Shown in pieces: positions 1 through 7,935 of a stretch of DNA of 34,001 bases (its first letter is position 1; each line of letters begins with the position of its first letter). The DNA is from an uncultured Prevotellaceae bacterium (GTDB taxonomy: Bacteria; Bacteroidota; Bacteroidia; Bacteroidales; Muribaculaceae), in the NCBI GenBank assembly GCA_900318345.1, contig ONKD01000037.1, positions 1-34,001 of the forward strand, read 5' to 3'. The notes beneath the pieces were generated by a model. It was given only the letters and a program-made list of their open reading frames with translations. It searched no databases and was not told the origin of the DNA. Made by a program: the position numbers and the translations under genes.

Positions 1-486
1 TCCGTAGGATTTTACTCCCACGATAGACAGTTGCAGCCTATTGCCGTTAACGTCCTGATAGATGGTGGGAACGTTGATGCAAAAGGCCATTCTCTCGTAG
101 TATTGGGTCATTTCGTGAGGCAGCAGTTCCGAGCTCTTCTTGTTGATGGCTTCGGGAATTCTTCCTCGAATGATATGACTTGCTCTAATTTGGGGCTCGT
201 CGATCTGCTCATTCCTGTAAAAGTCCCTGAGCGCTTGATAGGTTGCCCCGATAAATTGTGAGTGTGATATAACAGCCTCGTTGTCCTTGGCGAAATTAGG
301 TATCACACAGTCGTTCTGAAGGCTCTCCAAAGTGATGGGTGTGGAGTTAGCCTCAATGAATGGGGTGGCCGTTGCTTCTTCGGTAATGATTTCAGCGTCG
401 ATAATGGTCTCCCCGATGTTTGTTGTTTGTTCCGTCTCGACTACCATTGGGAGGTAGGATGGCGGAATGATTGTTGTTTGTTCCAT
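1..486 (-). CDS. DUF3871 family protein, N-terminal part (runs off window)
   Basis: The minus-strand frame opens at ATG 484-486 and stays open to base 1, giving 162 codons with no stop, so the C-terminus lies outside the window. The start reads MEQTTIIPPSYLPMVVE. Later segments such as LESLQNDCVIPNFAKDN, SHIIRGRIPEAI and YYERMAFCINVP match my memory of DUF3871, a Bacteroidota family found in plasmids, conjugative elements and other mobile DNA; its biochemical role is unknown. No signal peptide or membrane segment is visible. It lies downstream of a small membrane ORF on the same strand, and its presence suggests the window starts inside a mobile element. The family call is from recall, not a search. 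Confidence 0.75.
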   Translation of the reverse strand, partial: MEQTTIIPPSYLPMVVETEQTTNIGETIIDAEIITEEATATPFIEANSTPITLESLQNDCVIPNFAKDNEAVISHSQFIGATYQALRDFYRNEQIDEPQIRASHIIRGRIPEAINKKSSELLPHEMTQYYERMAFCINVPTIYQDVNGNRLQLSIVGVKSYG

Positions 487-511
487 TTCTAGTTGTTTGT
501 TAAATGGTTAA

Positions 512-658
512 TTACTTTGGTGGGCTTCTTAATTTCTGTAAAGCCCGTACCAGTTTACGTGAATGCTTGATCACCGCAGTGCCAAGCTCGCATAAAGCAA
601 GTAAGCCGTCAATAATATCTGTAGCCTTCGATCTCTTTGCAGCTACACCCGTGACGGT
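512..658 (-). pseudogene. possible frameshifted C-terminal half of the small membrane protein
   Basis: In the -1 frame relative to the 643-786 ORF there is an open stretch of 48 codons that lacks an ATG and ends in TAA at 512-514. It encodes a sensible amphipathic sequence (AAKRSKATDIIDGLLALC, then GTAVIKHSRKLVRALQKLRS). Joined to the upstream half it would give a protein of about 90 residues. No convincing slippery heptamer is seen in the short window where the frames could switch (646-658), so a one-base indel is more likely than programmed frameshifting. It could also be chance. Confidence 0.35.
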
Positions 659-786
659 TCATCTTGTTTCTTCTCTTCTTCTTTGTCTTTGTCATGGCCC
701 ATCATAAAGCGGCTGACTTTTTCTGCAATGTCAAGCAAAGCACTCAAGCCGAACAGGACCAGGACGATACGTGGTAAATTAATCAT
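643..786 (-). CDS. small single-pass membrane protein, 47 aa
   Basis: ATG at 784-786 opens a 47-codon frame beginning MINLPRIVLVLFGLSALLD. It has one hydrophobic segment (about residues 5-19), then a basic and acidic tail rich in K, D and E (MMGHDKDKEEEKKQDEPSRV), ending at TAG 643-645. A purine-rich stretch (agagagaaga) lies just upstream of the start. It precedes the DUF3871 gene on the same strand, so co-transcription is likely. A second open frame without a start codon continues directly downstream in the -1 register, so this may be the N-terminal half of one longer protein that has been frameshifted. Function unknown; membrane localisation is inferred from hydrophobicity. Confidence 0.5.
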   Translation of the reverse strand: MINLPRIVLVLFGLSALLDIAEKVSRFMMGHDKDKEEEKKQDEPSRV

Positions 787-955
787 TGTCTTCTCTCTGT
801 TTTGTTTGTAAATGTTAGTTTAAATTGTTAATAAAAAATGTTGTCTAATTCTCTTATATATAAGGGTTTAATGTAAGAATGAGAAGAGGCGAGGAAAAGG
901 TTGATTTGCAAGGTCAGAATAGTTCATATAAAAACAGACAATATTCATTCAATCA

Positions 956-981
956 TTGATAGACAATTTTGATTATATTTG
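956..981 (+). promoter_or_regulatory. promoter of the DUF262 gene
   Basis: TATATTTG at 974-981 matches the Bacteroidota -7 element TAnnTTTG and lies 34 bases before the ATG at 1016. A TTG at 956-958 could be the -33 element, though the 15-base spacing is shorter than the usual 19-21. Confidence 0.5.
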
Positions 982-1015
982 CACTCAATAAACGAAATCC
1001 ATTAAAATATAAAGT

Positions 1016-2713
1016 ATGTCATACGTCGGAATATCAATTAAAGAGGCAATGAGCAAAATTAATAGGGAGTGGTTTCTTCCTGCAGTTCAGCGCCCTTATG
1101 TGTGGGGAAGCAGGTACGATTCAGAAAGATATATCTGCAAGTTATTTGATTCATTATATCAAAACTATCCCATTGGAGGAATCATCATGTGGCATACTGA
1201 AGAAAAAGTAGCGTATAGGAATTTCCTTACAGACTACCACCCTGGCGATGTCTATAGGAATGCAGAAGAAGGAACTTGGGGAAGAGATAAACATCTTATT
1301 TATGATGGACAGCAACGATTACAAACTCTTTTCAGCTGTCTCAACCATACATTCAACAATCGTGTTTTAGTTTTCAACCTGGCATACAACCCAGATACAG
1401 ATACCGATGTTGACACCGGCTTCCGTTTTATTGACAGAACAGATAGCCCAGATCCAATGGAAATAAAGATGACTGAACTATTCACAATGACTTCTGAAAC
1501 GAAGGGGAAAGTAGGTTTGCGAAAAAGATTTAAAACCTTTACAGAAGATTCAGACATACAGGATCTAATTGAAACCAATCTGGATCAGCTATGGAGTGTA
1601 TTCGTTGAAGGAAATGTCAAGTCAATTGCATATTTTTCTATCCAATCTGACACTGAAGATAAAGTTAATGAGATATTTGAACGTCTTAATACTGGTGGGA
1701 TACCTCTTTCGAAGGCAGATTTGCTGTTCTCCAGAATTAAAGCCAAGTATCCGGAGTTTGAGGCAGATATCATGTCTTTCTGCAAGAACCTATCATTAAG
1801 GACGCATCTTGCCCTCGAGTCTTACGATGTTCTGCAGATACTTCATATGATAGTTAGAAAAAGATCGAGAGTCGATGAGAATGTTGATTCTGACTTAATC
1901 GATGCTTTTAACAAAGAATGGAACTTGCTGCAGGAACCTCTAAATGCTTATTTCGATAATTATCTTCGAAATCGTCTACACATTTCTCATATGGCGATTG
2001 TCCGTAACAAGATACCATTGCTTGTTATCGCTATATTCTTTCATGAGTATTACCGTACTGGAAAGAAGTATCGAGATATGGAATCAGACCTGTTAAGATT
2101 AATTGACAAGTTTTTCATAATAGCAGAGTTCAATGACTGGGCACTACAAAGTTATGCTGATAACTTCACAAGAATCATACAGGATAATTCCAATAAAGAA
2201 CAATTCCCATATAATGAAATAGAGGAATTTGTAAGGTACAAAGGTAACCGTCCGATAGATCTTACTGAACAAATGTTTATTAGTTATCGTTGGATGGCTT
2301 TGAAATTTTTGATGCCAGACCGTGAGTTTGAGTTTGACAGCACTATGTTGAACAGATTCAATCCTGAACTAGACCATATTTTCCCGGTTAATTTAAAGAA
2401 TATGGATGACAAGTATCGGAATTATGTGGATATAGTATGGAATATGCAGCCAATAAAAGGAGAGGCAAATAACTTGAAGTCTAATCACCATCCCAAAGAT
2501 TTCTTTACAGATAAATGTAGGAAATCAGACGGGACTCCAATTAATGGATCAAAATATTTTAATGACTATGACTTCGTGCCTGATATAACTGACTCTTCTT
2601 GGGATGATTATAAAGCTTTTATCGATAATAGACGGGAGAAAATGATTCAGTATTTGAAGAACCGATATGATATAACTATTGAACATTATATATACGAAGT
2701 TGCTTTAGCTTAA
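1016..2713 (+). CDS. DUF262/HNH GmrSD-like nuclease, 565 aa
   Basis: Single-chain protein of the DUF262 (GmrS) plus DUF1524 (GmrD) architecture. The N-terminal domain has the nucleotide-binding core YDGQQRLQTL at residues 96-105, preceded by the typical LPAVQRPYVW (21-30). The C-terminal HNH-like region has PELDHIFPVNLKN with His454, then NMQPIKGEANNLKSN (about 476-490) and a conserved lysine/phenylalanine segment. GmrSD-type enzymes cleave modified, often glucosylated, phage DNA using NTP hydrolysis, and related DUF262 proteins occur in many defence islands. Substrate here is unknown. The gene is AT-rich compared with the secreted-protein genes to its right, consistent with recent acquisition. 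It has its own promoter and is followed by 520 noncoding bases. Confidence 0.85.
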   Translation: MSYVGISIKEAMSKINREWFLPAVQRPYVWGSRYDSERYICKLFDSLYQNYPIGGIIMWHTEEKVAYRNFLTDYHPGDVYRNAEEGTWGRDKHLIYDGQQRLQTLFSCLNHTFNNRVLVFNLAYNPDTDTDVDTGFRFIDRTDSPDPMEIKMTELFTMTSETKGKVGLRKRFKTFTEDSDIQDLIETNLDQLWSVFVEGNVKSIAYFSIQSDTEDKVNEIFERLNTGGIPLSKADLLFSRIKAKYPEFEADIMSFCKNLSLRTHLALESYDVLQILHMIVRKRSRVDENVDSDLIDAFNKEWNLLQEPLNAYFDNYLRNRLHISHMAIVRNKIPLLVIAIFFHEYYRTGKKYRDMESDLLRLIDKFFIIAEFNDWALQSYADNFTRIIQDNSNKEQFPYNEIEEFVRYKGNRPIDLTEQMFISYRWMALKFLMPDREFEFDSTMLNRFNPELDHIFPVNLKNMDDKYRNYVDIVWNMQPIKGEANNLKSNHHPKDFFTDKCRKSDGTPINGSKYFNDYDFVPDITDSSWDDYKAFIDNRREKMIQYLKNRYDITIEHYIYEVALA

Positions 2714-2739
2714 CGAGCCACAATCCACTCAAGAACCTG

Positions 2740-3010
2740 AACGATTCCTCATCATATTCGGAATCTCTTCAGAACCTTTCACTCTACTTTTACCCTCATT
2801 CACTTGTCGCCCCTCTCTCGCTTTTAGGCTTCGAGGGTCTGTGAATATCGGATAAAAGGCTTACGCACTTGTTAGAATAGAAGAAAGGAACGGCTCGCTA
2901 TCGCTCACCCAATCCGTAAGCCCGCCTCGCCTCTCGCCCCGTCCTCTCTCTTGTTTCGGATGGAGTGCACCCTTCAGGTGCACTGTTCTTTTCCTTCTCT
3001 ATCTCCTTAT
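2740..3010. other. GC-richer intergenic block with inverted repeats
   Basis: This pyrimidine-rich block contrasts with the AT-rich genes either side and contains no convincing gene. It holds a perfect 8-bp hairpin, AGTGCACC (2964-2971) and GGTGCACT (2977-2984) with a 5-base loop, and a wider inverted pair GGCTTACG (2858-2865) and CGTAAGCC (2915-2922). It could be a structured transcript tail, a recombination relic or a mobile-element end; nothing in the sequence decides. Confidence 0.35.
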
Positions 3011-3141
3011 CTACCCTCTACCTGTCCATTTTTTATTAGAAAATTTGCATAGGTATATAAAAACAGCAAAAAAAAGGACACTTAAATAAAAAGGAACAAG
3101 CAATACCATTCCTCCCGTTTGTTGAAAGTCAAGTTTTTTTA

Positions 3142-3172
3142 TTGGGGAAACCAAGGAATAATCGTATATTTG
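3142..3172 (+). promoter_or_regulatory. promoter of the 234-aa gene
   Basis: TTG at 3142-3144, a 20-base spacer and TATATTTG at 3165-3172 fit the Bacteroidota sigma-ABfr promoter. The next gene starts at 3236, leaving a leader of about 55 bases. Confidence 0.65.
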
Positions 3173-3235
3173 CAGTTCTACTAAAAATGGTATGCATTAG
3201 TTTTAATTATCAATGATTCAATAAGAAACTATATT

Positions 3236-3940
3236 ATGGCTGAATTAGAGTGCACATTAGGTGTTGTGATTAATAACGGAATAGATGTCTATGAAATTCA
3301 TGAGGATGAGGATAATGATACTCAGCAGTTTTCAGGCATCTTTAAAATAATATTTGATCATAGCTATCACGGAAATGGTAGTTATGAAATTGCCGTGAAG
3401 CAGCCTTTTAATGGTTATTATAGAATTGGGATGTTGATTGGCTCAGGCTGGACAATCATGAGTGCATATATTGTATACAACTGGCGGTCAATAAGCTCAT
3501 CTATGAAAATCTCTGATAGTAATGGTCATGAAATGAATATTAAGGTTTGGGAGATTTCAAGACCCTACGCAGAAAAAGCTGTATTATACTTTAATTCTGC
3601 TGACATAGTGAAAGCCATTGTTTCAAAGGCAACAGAAATCTCTGAAACATATTCGTCGGTAGAAATATATCATGAAATTGAAAAGTATAAAGAGGCAAAA
3701 AAATGGCTCGATTCTGCACCATATGGGTCTATGAAAGGCGATGAGCCTCCAACGCCTAAAGAGTATATGAACGCTGCCGAGGAATACATCCGTCACTTAA
3801 GAGAATTTGTTGAAGTCCACAACAACGTGATTAAGCTGCTTGAATCTTCAGATGATCAAAGATTAAAGGATTTAATTGAAAAATTAAAATCACAATTGAA
3901 TTCATTGATGCTAAAGAAATCGCTACCACTATACAAGTAG
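3236..3940 (+). CDS. hypothetical protein, 234 aa
   Basis: I do not recognise this protein. It starts MAELECTLGVVINNG and has no signal peptide or long hydrophobic segment, so it is probably cytoplasmic. Residues 1-120 look like a mixed beta domain with many aromatic residues (YHGNGSYEIAVKQPFNGYY). Residues 125-230 are strongly helical and charged, possibly coiled coil, ending in a lysine-rich tail. The gene is AT-rich like the DUF262 nuclease upstream, has its own promoter and a strong terminator after it, and is therefore a single-gene unit. Its position beside a GmrSD-like nuclease makes a defence-related or element cargo role possible, but that is only inference from context. Confidence 0.7.
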   Translation: MAELECTLGVVINNGIDVYEIHEDEDNDTQQFSGIFKIIFDHSYHGNGSYEIAVKQPFNGYYRIGMLIGSGWTIMSAYIVYNWRSISSSMKISDSNGHEMNIKVWEISRPYAEKAVLYFNSADIVKAIVSKATEISETYSSVEIYHEIEKYKEAKKWLDSAPYGSMKGDEPPTPKEYMNAAEEYIRHLREFVEVHNNVIKLLESSDDQRLKDLIEKLKSQLNSLMLKKSLPLYK

Positions 3941-3988
3941 ATAACATACTTAACCATTAAAGTGGTAAACCTATAAACTCGAGAGAAC

Positions 3989-4043
3989 CGAAAAAGAAAA
4001 TAGACCAACCCCATCATTATTTTGATAGAGTTGGCCTTTTTCG
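3989..4043. terminator. bidirectional terminator
   Basis: CGAAAAAG (3989-3996) pairs with CTTTTTCG (4036-4043), and CCAAC (4005-4009) with GTTGG (4030-4034), forming one long hairpin with an A-tract on one side and a T-tract on the other. It sits between the 234-aa gene and the minus-strand remnant ending at 4045. Confidence 0.7.
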
Positions 4044-4044
4044 T

Positions 4045-4215
4045 TTAGTTGGAATTGGATTTTGACTTTTTATATTCGCCGTAAGGTTTGTATTCCCCTC
4101 TCTTCATCCCGAACATTTCAGCGTTTTTCCCATAAGATCGATTCACCTCATACCTCAGTTTTTCTTTGTCATAACCCGTCGGAAGGAAACGTGACTCGAG
4201 ATAGTTTATAGCTTT
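4045..4215 (-). pseudogene. C-terminal remnant of an unidentified gene
   Basis: A minus-strand open frame of 56 codons runs from just inside an upstream in-frame TAG (4216-4218) to TAA at 4045-4047 and has no upstream start codon. It encodes a protein-like sequence (INYLESRFLPTGYDKEKLR, then NAEMFGMKRGEYKPYGEY) that ends exactly at the strong bidirectional terminator. That position and its composition suggest the 3' end of a gene whose front was lost. The family is not recognised. Chance coding is possible because it is short. Confidence 0.4.
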
Positions 4216-4252
4216 CTATGAGTTCTTTTTTCACTCATCCTCATCTTGATAC

Positions 4253-4283
4253 TTTGAGAGTTGAAAATAGTTTATTACCTTTG
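4253..4283 (+). promoter_or_regulatory. promoter of the LRR/dockerin gene
   Basis: TTTG at 4253-4256, a 19-base spacer and TACCTTTG at 4276-4283 form a textbook Bacteroidota promoter. The leader to ATG 4346 is about 55 bases. Confidence 0.7.
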
Positions 4284-4345
4284 TGGATCAAACCTTTAAA
4301 CAACGATTCTAACTGCAGATATTAACATTTTAAAAACATAAGGCA

Positions 4346-5938
4346 ATGAAAAGACTCTACAATTTCTTACTCATGTTGCTGGCGCTTCTGCTCCCAGTTA
4401 CCGCCGCCGCCTACAGTTTTGAGGTGGATAGCATCTACTACAACATCGACACCTACTACAGCAACAACGTCATTGTCACCTACAAAGACACTAATTACAA
4501 TTCTTACTCAGGTGACATAGTTATTCCCAATTCTGTCACTTACAACGGCACGACCTACTCCGTTACTTCAATCGGAAACGATGCATTCTATGACTGCAGG
4601 GGGCTAACAAGTATAGAAATCCCCAACTCTGTCACTCAGATCGAACGATATGTATTTTATAATTGCATCGGGCTGACAAGTATCAACATCCCCAACTCTG
4701 TTACATACATTGCTGGATCGGCGTTCCTTGGATGCAATGGTTTGACCAGCATCACTGTAGATGTGAACAACCCAAATTACGATTCCCGCAACAACTGCAA
4801 CGCCCTTATTGCGACGGCTTCAAACGAACTTCTATTAGGTTGCCATAATACCATCATACCCAACTCCGTCACAAGGATCGGTGGGCAGGCGTTTTATAAA
4901 TGCAGCGGATTGACTAGCATCAACATCCCCAACTCCGTAACTTATATCGGCGCTAATGCATTCGATGGTTGCAGTGGTTTGACTAGCATTAACATCCCCA
5001 ACTCTGTCACCCAAATCGCCCCCCGGGCGTTCTACGACTGCAGAAGCTTGACCAGTGTAGACATCCCCAACTCTGTAACAATGCTTGGCGAATATGCGTT
5101 CTATCACTGCTACGGCCTGACCAGCGCTACCATCGGCAACTCTGTTACCTCCATTGGCCAGTGTACATTCTATGAATGTAGTAGACTGACTAATGTCACC
5201 ATCGACAACTCGTCGGTGACCATCATCAGCAGATTGGCGTTCGGAAACTGCAGCAGCCTGACGAGAATCAACATTCCCAACTCTGTAACTTATATCGACG
5301 ATGAGGCGTTTTATAAATGCAGTAGCCTGGCCAGCATCACTATCCCCTCCTCCGTCACATTTATCGGCAAATGGGCGTTCGAAGATTGCTCCTCGCTAAA
5401 TGATGTGTATAGTTATATCCCTGACCCGTCAGCCGTCAACGTGGGTTATAATGGTTCATCTGTCTTTTACTTAAGTTCTCAAGATTACACCAATCGTACG
5501 CTTCACGTGCCGGCGGGTTCTGTTGCGGCTTATCAAGCTGACACGAGATGGAGTGATTTTTTCGGCTCAATCGTTGAGATAGGCCCAGTGCAAGCCGAGT
5601 CAATTAAACTCAATGTGACTACCGCCGGGTTAAATGAGGGCTCGACCTTACAGCTGACAGCTACTGTTCTGCCTGAAGATTGTGCCGACAAGACCGTGCT
5701 TTGGTCGTCTGATAATCCGAGTGTCGCCACCGTTGACAGTAACGGCTTGGTAACGACACATAGCGTGGGTACTGCCACCATTACTGCTATGACTACTGAT
5801 GGAAGTAATCTGAGCACTACTTGTACTGTGACCCTTCTTCCTGTCGGCGTTAAGGGTGATGTGAACGGCGATAACAGCATTAGTATCAGCGACGTGACCA
5901 AGCTGATTGACTACCTGTTGTCTGGTACTTGGAATTAA
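4346..5938 (+). CDS. BspA-like LRR surface protein with Ig-like and dockerin-like C-terminus, 530 aa
   Basis: Exported protein with a signal peptide (MKRLYNFLLMLLALLLPVTA). Residues about 72-350 hold roughly eleven treponeme/BspA-type leucine-rich repeats of about 23 residues (SVTYIGANAFDGCSGLTSIN type); several are near-identical at DNA level, so copy number could change by recombination. Residues about 415-499 form a BIG2 bacterial Ig-like domain (VLWSSDNPSVATVDSNGLVT). The last 27 residues are a single dockerin-like calcium-binding repeat (GDVNGDNSISISDVTKL) ending in LIDYLLSGTWN. BspA-type proteins bind host matrix or other bacteria; that role is inferred. Its tail and downstream DNA closely resemble those of the gene at 18182-18736. 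It has its own promoter and terminator. Confidence 0.9.
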   Translation: MKRLYNFLLMLLALLLPVTAAAYSFEVDSIYYNIDTYYSNNVIVTYKDTNYNSYSGDIVIPNSVTYNGTTYSVTSIGNDAFYDCRGLTSIEIPNSVTQIERYVFYNCIGLTSINIPNSVTYIAGSAFLGCNGLTSITVDVNNPNYDSRNNCNALIATASNELLLGCHNTIIPNSVTRIGGQAFYKCSGLTSINIPNSVTYIGANAFDGCSGLTSINIPNSVTQIAPRAFYDCRSLTSVDIPNSVTMLGEYAFYHCYGLTSATIGNSVTSIGQCTFYECSRLTNVTIDNSSVTIISRLAFGNCSSLTRINIPNSVTYIDDEAFYKCSSLASITIPSSVTFIGKWAFEDCSSLNDVYSYIPDPSAVNVGYNGSSVFYLSSQDYTNRTLHVPAGSVAAYQADTRWSDFFGSIVEIGPVQAESIKLNVTTAGLNEGSTLQLTATVLPEDCADKTVLWSSDNPSVATVDSNGLVTTHSVGTATITAMTTDGSNLSTTCTVTLLPVGVKGDVNGDNSISISDVTKLIDYLLSGTWN

Positions 5939-5961
5939 AACTTCATCAAAACCTAAGTTAT

Positions 5962-5994
5962 ATCCCTCATGCACTCGGGCGTGAGGGATTTTTC
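5962..5994 (+). terminator. intrinsic terminator after the LRR gene
   Basis: ATCCCTCA (5962-5969) pairs with TGAGGGAT (5982-5989) across a 12-base loop and is followed by a T-run. A very similar hairpin follows the dockerin gene at 18760. Confidence 0.75.
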
Positions 5995-6039
5995 TATTCA
6001 TGGAGCGAAAAAAAACAGCCCAGCACCTTTGTTTATGAT

Positions 6040-6285
6040 GCTGACGGTAGTTGCGGCAATCAGTCGATATCCAGATCGCAGCATAACGGGGTATCATGGT
6101 GGTGAAGATTGAACTTGAACAACCTTAACAATTGAACACCGTGAACAATATTGGGGGATAGTCAAAAATTGTGCGTTTTTCTCATTCTACTATAATAGTA
6201 GTAGTTATATCAAATAACTACTCATGCTTTTGAAATGAAAAATGAAACCCGACAGGACACCTTTTGATGGGTGTCCTGCCGGTAA
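6040..6285. repeat. intergenic direct repeat, copy 1
   Basis: This block matches 18804-19109. A 23-base segment at 6040-6062 is identical to 18804-18826; 6153-6194 matches 18912-18953 with one difference; 6170-6285 matches 18994-19109 with one difference in 116 bases. It contains three consecutive hairpins: TACTAT/ATAGTA, AGTAGTTAT/ATAACTACT and the GC-rich terminator-like hairpin at 6249-6282. The match begins upstream of this block in the dockerin tail and terminator of the preceding gene, so a larger unit was duplicated. It also contains GAACACCGTGAAC (6134-6146), which recurs at 30079. Confidence 0.85.
6249..6282 (-). terminator. terminator hairpin in repeat copy 1
   Basis: CCGACAGGACACC (6249-6261) pairs with GGTGTCCTGCCGG (6270-6282) with one mismatch. 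Read on the minus strand it is followed by a T-rich stretch (GGGTTTCATTTTTC), so it probably ends the minus-strand membrane protein gene at 6404. Confidence 0.6.
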
Positions 6286-6403
6286 TAAGTCGTAAGGTCT
6301 ATTTTTCGGCGATAAGGAAAGCCTGCAGAATTCTGGTTTTTAGCTATGGCTTTTTAGCCGTTAGCTAGTGATTAGTCATGCTGCCCAGAGTCCCGACTAA
6401 TTA

Positions 6404-6985
6404 TCACAAGAGGCGGTAGAATTGCCATGCGTAGATGAGTTCTGTGACGACAATGATGGAATCCAGGAAAATGTCGTTCAGTCCGATGCCCAGCATATAC
6501 CATGCAATGGGGAGGAAAAAGTCAACGAGGATGCGTACAATCATCCAGATGCCCACTTGCTGCATTCGCCCGCGGTACCAGATAGTGATCAGTGTCCCCA
6601 GCGGCAGGTAGGCCAACGGCAGCGCGCAAGCAGTGATGAAACTGACTTCGGGCAATGCCGGCTCAAAGAGGATGGAGATAAAACTGATGATGTTGAGCAC
6701 AAGGACAATTATCCACAAAGCCGTCAGCGGGTGATACAGGCGTTTCATGCCACGCATCGTGGCATAATACATGATCACCATCCCCACTGTATTGATGAGC
6801 GCAATAACTGCAGAGGCGTGCTCTTTCAGCCAGTAGTCAATCTGGGTGATGGTGCATATTGCCGCCGCCACCATGATGATGAAGGCTACTGTAATGACCC
6901 ATTGGGGTAGTCCAGAGGTCAGGTGGTTGATGTTGCGGAGAGTCGATTGGGTGTAATCGAGATTGTTGTTTGTGGTCGTGCTCAT
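6404..6985 (-). CDS. polytopic membrane protein, 193 aa, unknown function
   Basis: I do not recognise the family. After a polar N-terminus of about 25 residues there are about six predicted transmembrane segments (for example WVITVAFIIMVAAAICTI, ALWIIVLVLNIISFISIL, LPLAYLPLGTLITIWY, IVRILVDFFLPIAWYML), and the protein ends FYRLL. No catalytic motif stands out. It is transcribed divergently from the membrane-anchored AraC gene at 7209 and convergently with the LRR gene, with its own promoter (7016-7044) and the repeat-borne terminator downstream. Whether it belongs functionally to the secreted-protein cluster is unclear. Confidence 0.8.
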   Translation of the reverse strand: MSTTTNNNLDYTQSTLRNINHLTSGLPQWVITVAFIIMVAAAICTITQIDYWLKEHASAVIALINTVGMVIMYYATMRGMKRLYHPLTALWIIVLVLNIISFISILFEPALPEVSFITACALPLAYLPLGTLITIWYRGRMQQVGIWMIVRILVDFFLPIAWYMLGIGLNDIFLDSIIVVTELIYAWQFYRLL

Positions 6986-7015
6986 GTGCGAATCGCGAAT
7001 TTTGTTTTAATGGCA

Positions 7016-7044
7016 CAAAGGTAATCATTCTCATTTTAAAACAA
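7016..7044 (-). promoter_or_regulatory. promoter of the 193-aa membrane protein
   Basis: On the minus strand TACCTTTG occupies 7023-7016 with a TTG at 7044-7042, an 18-base spacer. The start codon at 6985 is about 30 bases downstream. Confidence 0.65.
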
Positions 7045-7171
7045 GGCTAAACGGATGAATGTTTAAGCCTTTTTTTACTAAGAATTGGCGATTTGGTTGC
7101 TTTGTAATCGATTTGGTTGATATACAATTAGAAATTTTGCCGAATTGCTAGAATCCAGTCAGAAATGATAG

Positions 7172-7179
7172 TATTTTTG
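7172..7179 (+). promoter_or_regulatory. -7 element for the AraC-led gene run
   Basis: TATTTTTG fits TAnnTTTG and lies 29 bases before ATG 7209. No well-spaced -33 element is seen, which could mean dependence on an activator. Confidence 0.45.
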
Positions 7180-7208
7180 TGTCGAATCTAGAGATATGGT
7201 AGATTGAT

Positions 7209-7916
7209 ATGCAAGACACCCTTATACTGAAACTCATCATCGTGGCTATAACGGCTACATTTTTTGCGGTTATCCTCGCACTAGTGCTATCGTTTAATGT
7301 GATCCAGAAGCTGATGAAGCACAATACCAATCTGATGAGTCAGGTGCGCGAGAGAGATGAACAACAGGCTTCAGCCAGGGAAGCCTTCTATCAGACCGAA
7401 CATGAACTGCAGAAAGCCGAAGAGGAGCTCAAGAAGGCCCAAGATAAAATCAATGACATGATGTGTCAAGCCAATCAGGCCGACCATGCGGGCGTGTTGT
7501 TACAGCAAGAGATCGATGATGTGACCAACGTTGCCGACATGACCGACGAGCAGCTCATGGGCTGGATAGATGCACAGATTGAGAGCCTGGGACTGCACAA
7601 GAACCCCAATGTGACGCTCAAGGAGATATCCAAAGCGCTCGGCTTGACCCAGCGGCGCATCACTCAGGCCATTAGGACCCGACGAGAAGACAACACGTTG
7701 GCCGAGTACTTGAACGCCAAGCGTCTGCTGGAAGGCTGTCGCCTGCTGGTGGAGCAGCCCAATTGGACTATCGACGCTGTGGCCCACGAGGCGGGCTTCG
7801 GTGGCACGACCACCTTCCGCACCATATTCAGGAACCGCTTTGGTATGTCGCCCAAGCAATACCGCGAGAAAAGGCACCTGATTAAGGGCTCCCAAGAAGA
7901 GGAAAGACAACAATAA
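7209..7916 (+). CDS. membrane-anchored AraC-family regulator, 235 aa
   Basis: Residues about 6-30 form one transmembrane segment (LILKLIIVAITATFFAVILA), followed by a coiled coil at about 45-95 and a C-terminal AraC/XylS double helix-turn-helix at about 125-228. The second HTH has the typical IDAVAHEAGFGGTTTFRTIF and the family end motif FGMSPKQYREKR. DNA binding in the cytoplasm from a membrane anchor is inferred; no periplasmic sensor domain is present, so any signal must reach it through the membrane segment or the coiled coil. It heads a plus-strand run of exported proteins (next gene 19 bases away), making it their likely regulator, and is divergent from the 193-aa membrane protein. Confidence 0.85.
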   Translation: MQDTLILKLIIVAITATFFAVILALVLSFNVIQKLMKHNTNLMSQVRERDEQQASAREAFYQTEHELQKAEEELKKAQDKINDMMCQANQADHAGVLLQQEIDDVTNVADMTDEQLMGWIDAQIESLGLHKNPNVTLKEISKALGLTQRRITQAIRTRREDNTLAEYLNAKRLLEGCRLLVEQPNWTIDAVAHEAGFGGTTTFRTIFRNRFGMSPKQYREKRHLIKGSQEEERQQ

Positions 7917-7935
7917 TAAACATTAATATATTATT

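Noticed and set aside
4559-5400. CRISPR-like regular repeats
   Set aside because: The 69-base periodicity is coding LRR repeats in one continuous frame, not repeat-spacer DNA; no cas genes are present.
5648-6097. 149-codon minus-strand frame covering the end of the LRR gene
   Set aside because: It spans the terminator and the dockerin coding region antisense, with no protein features.
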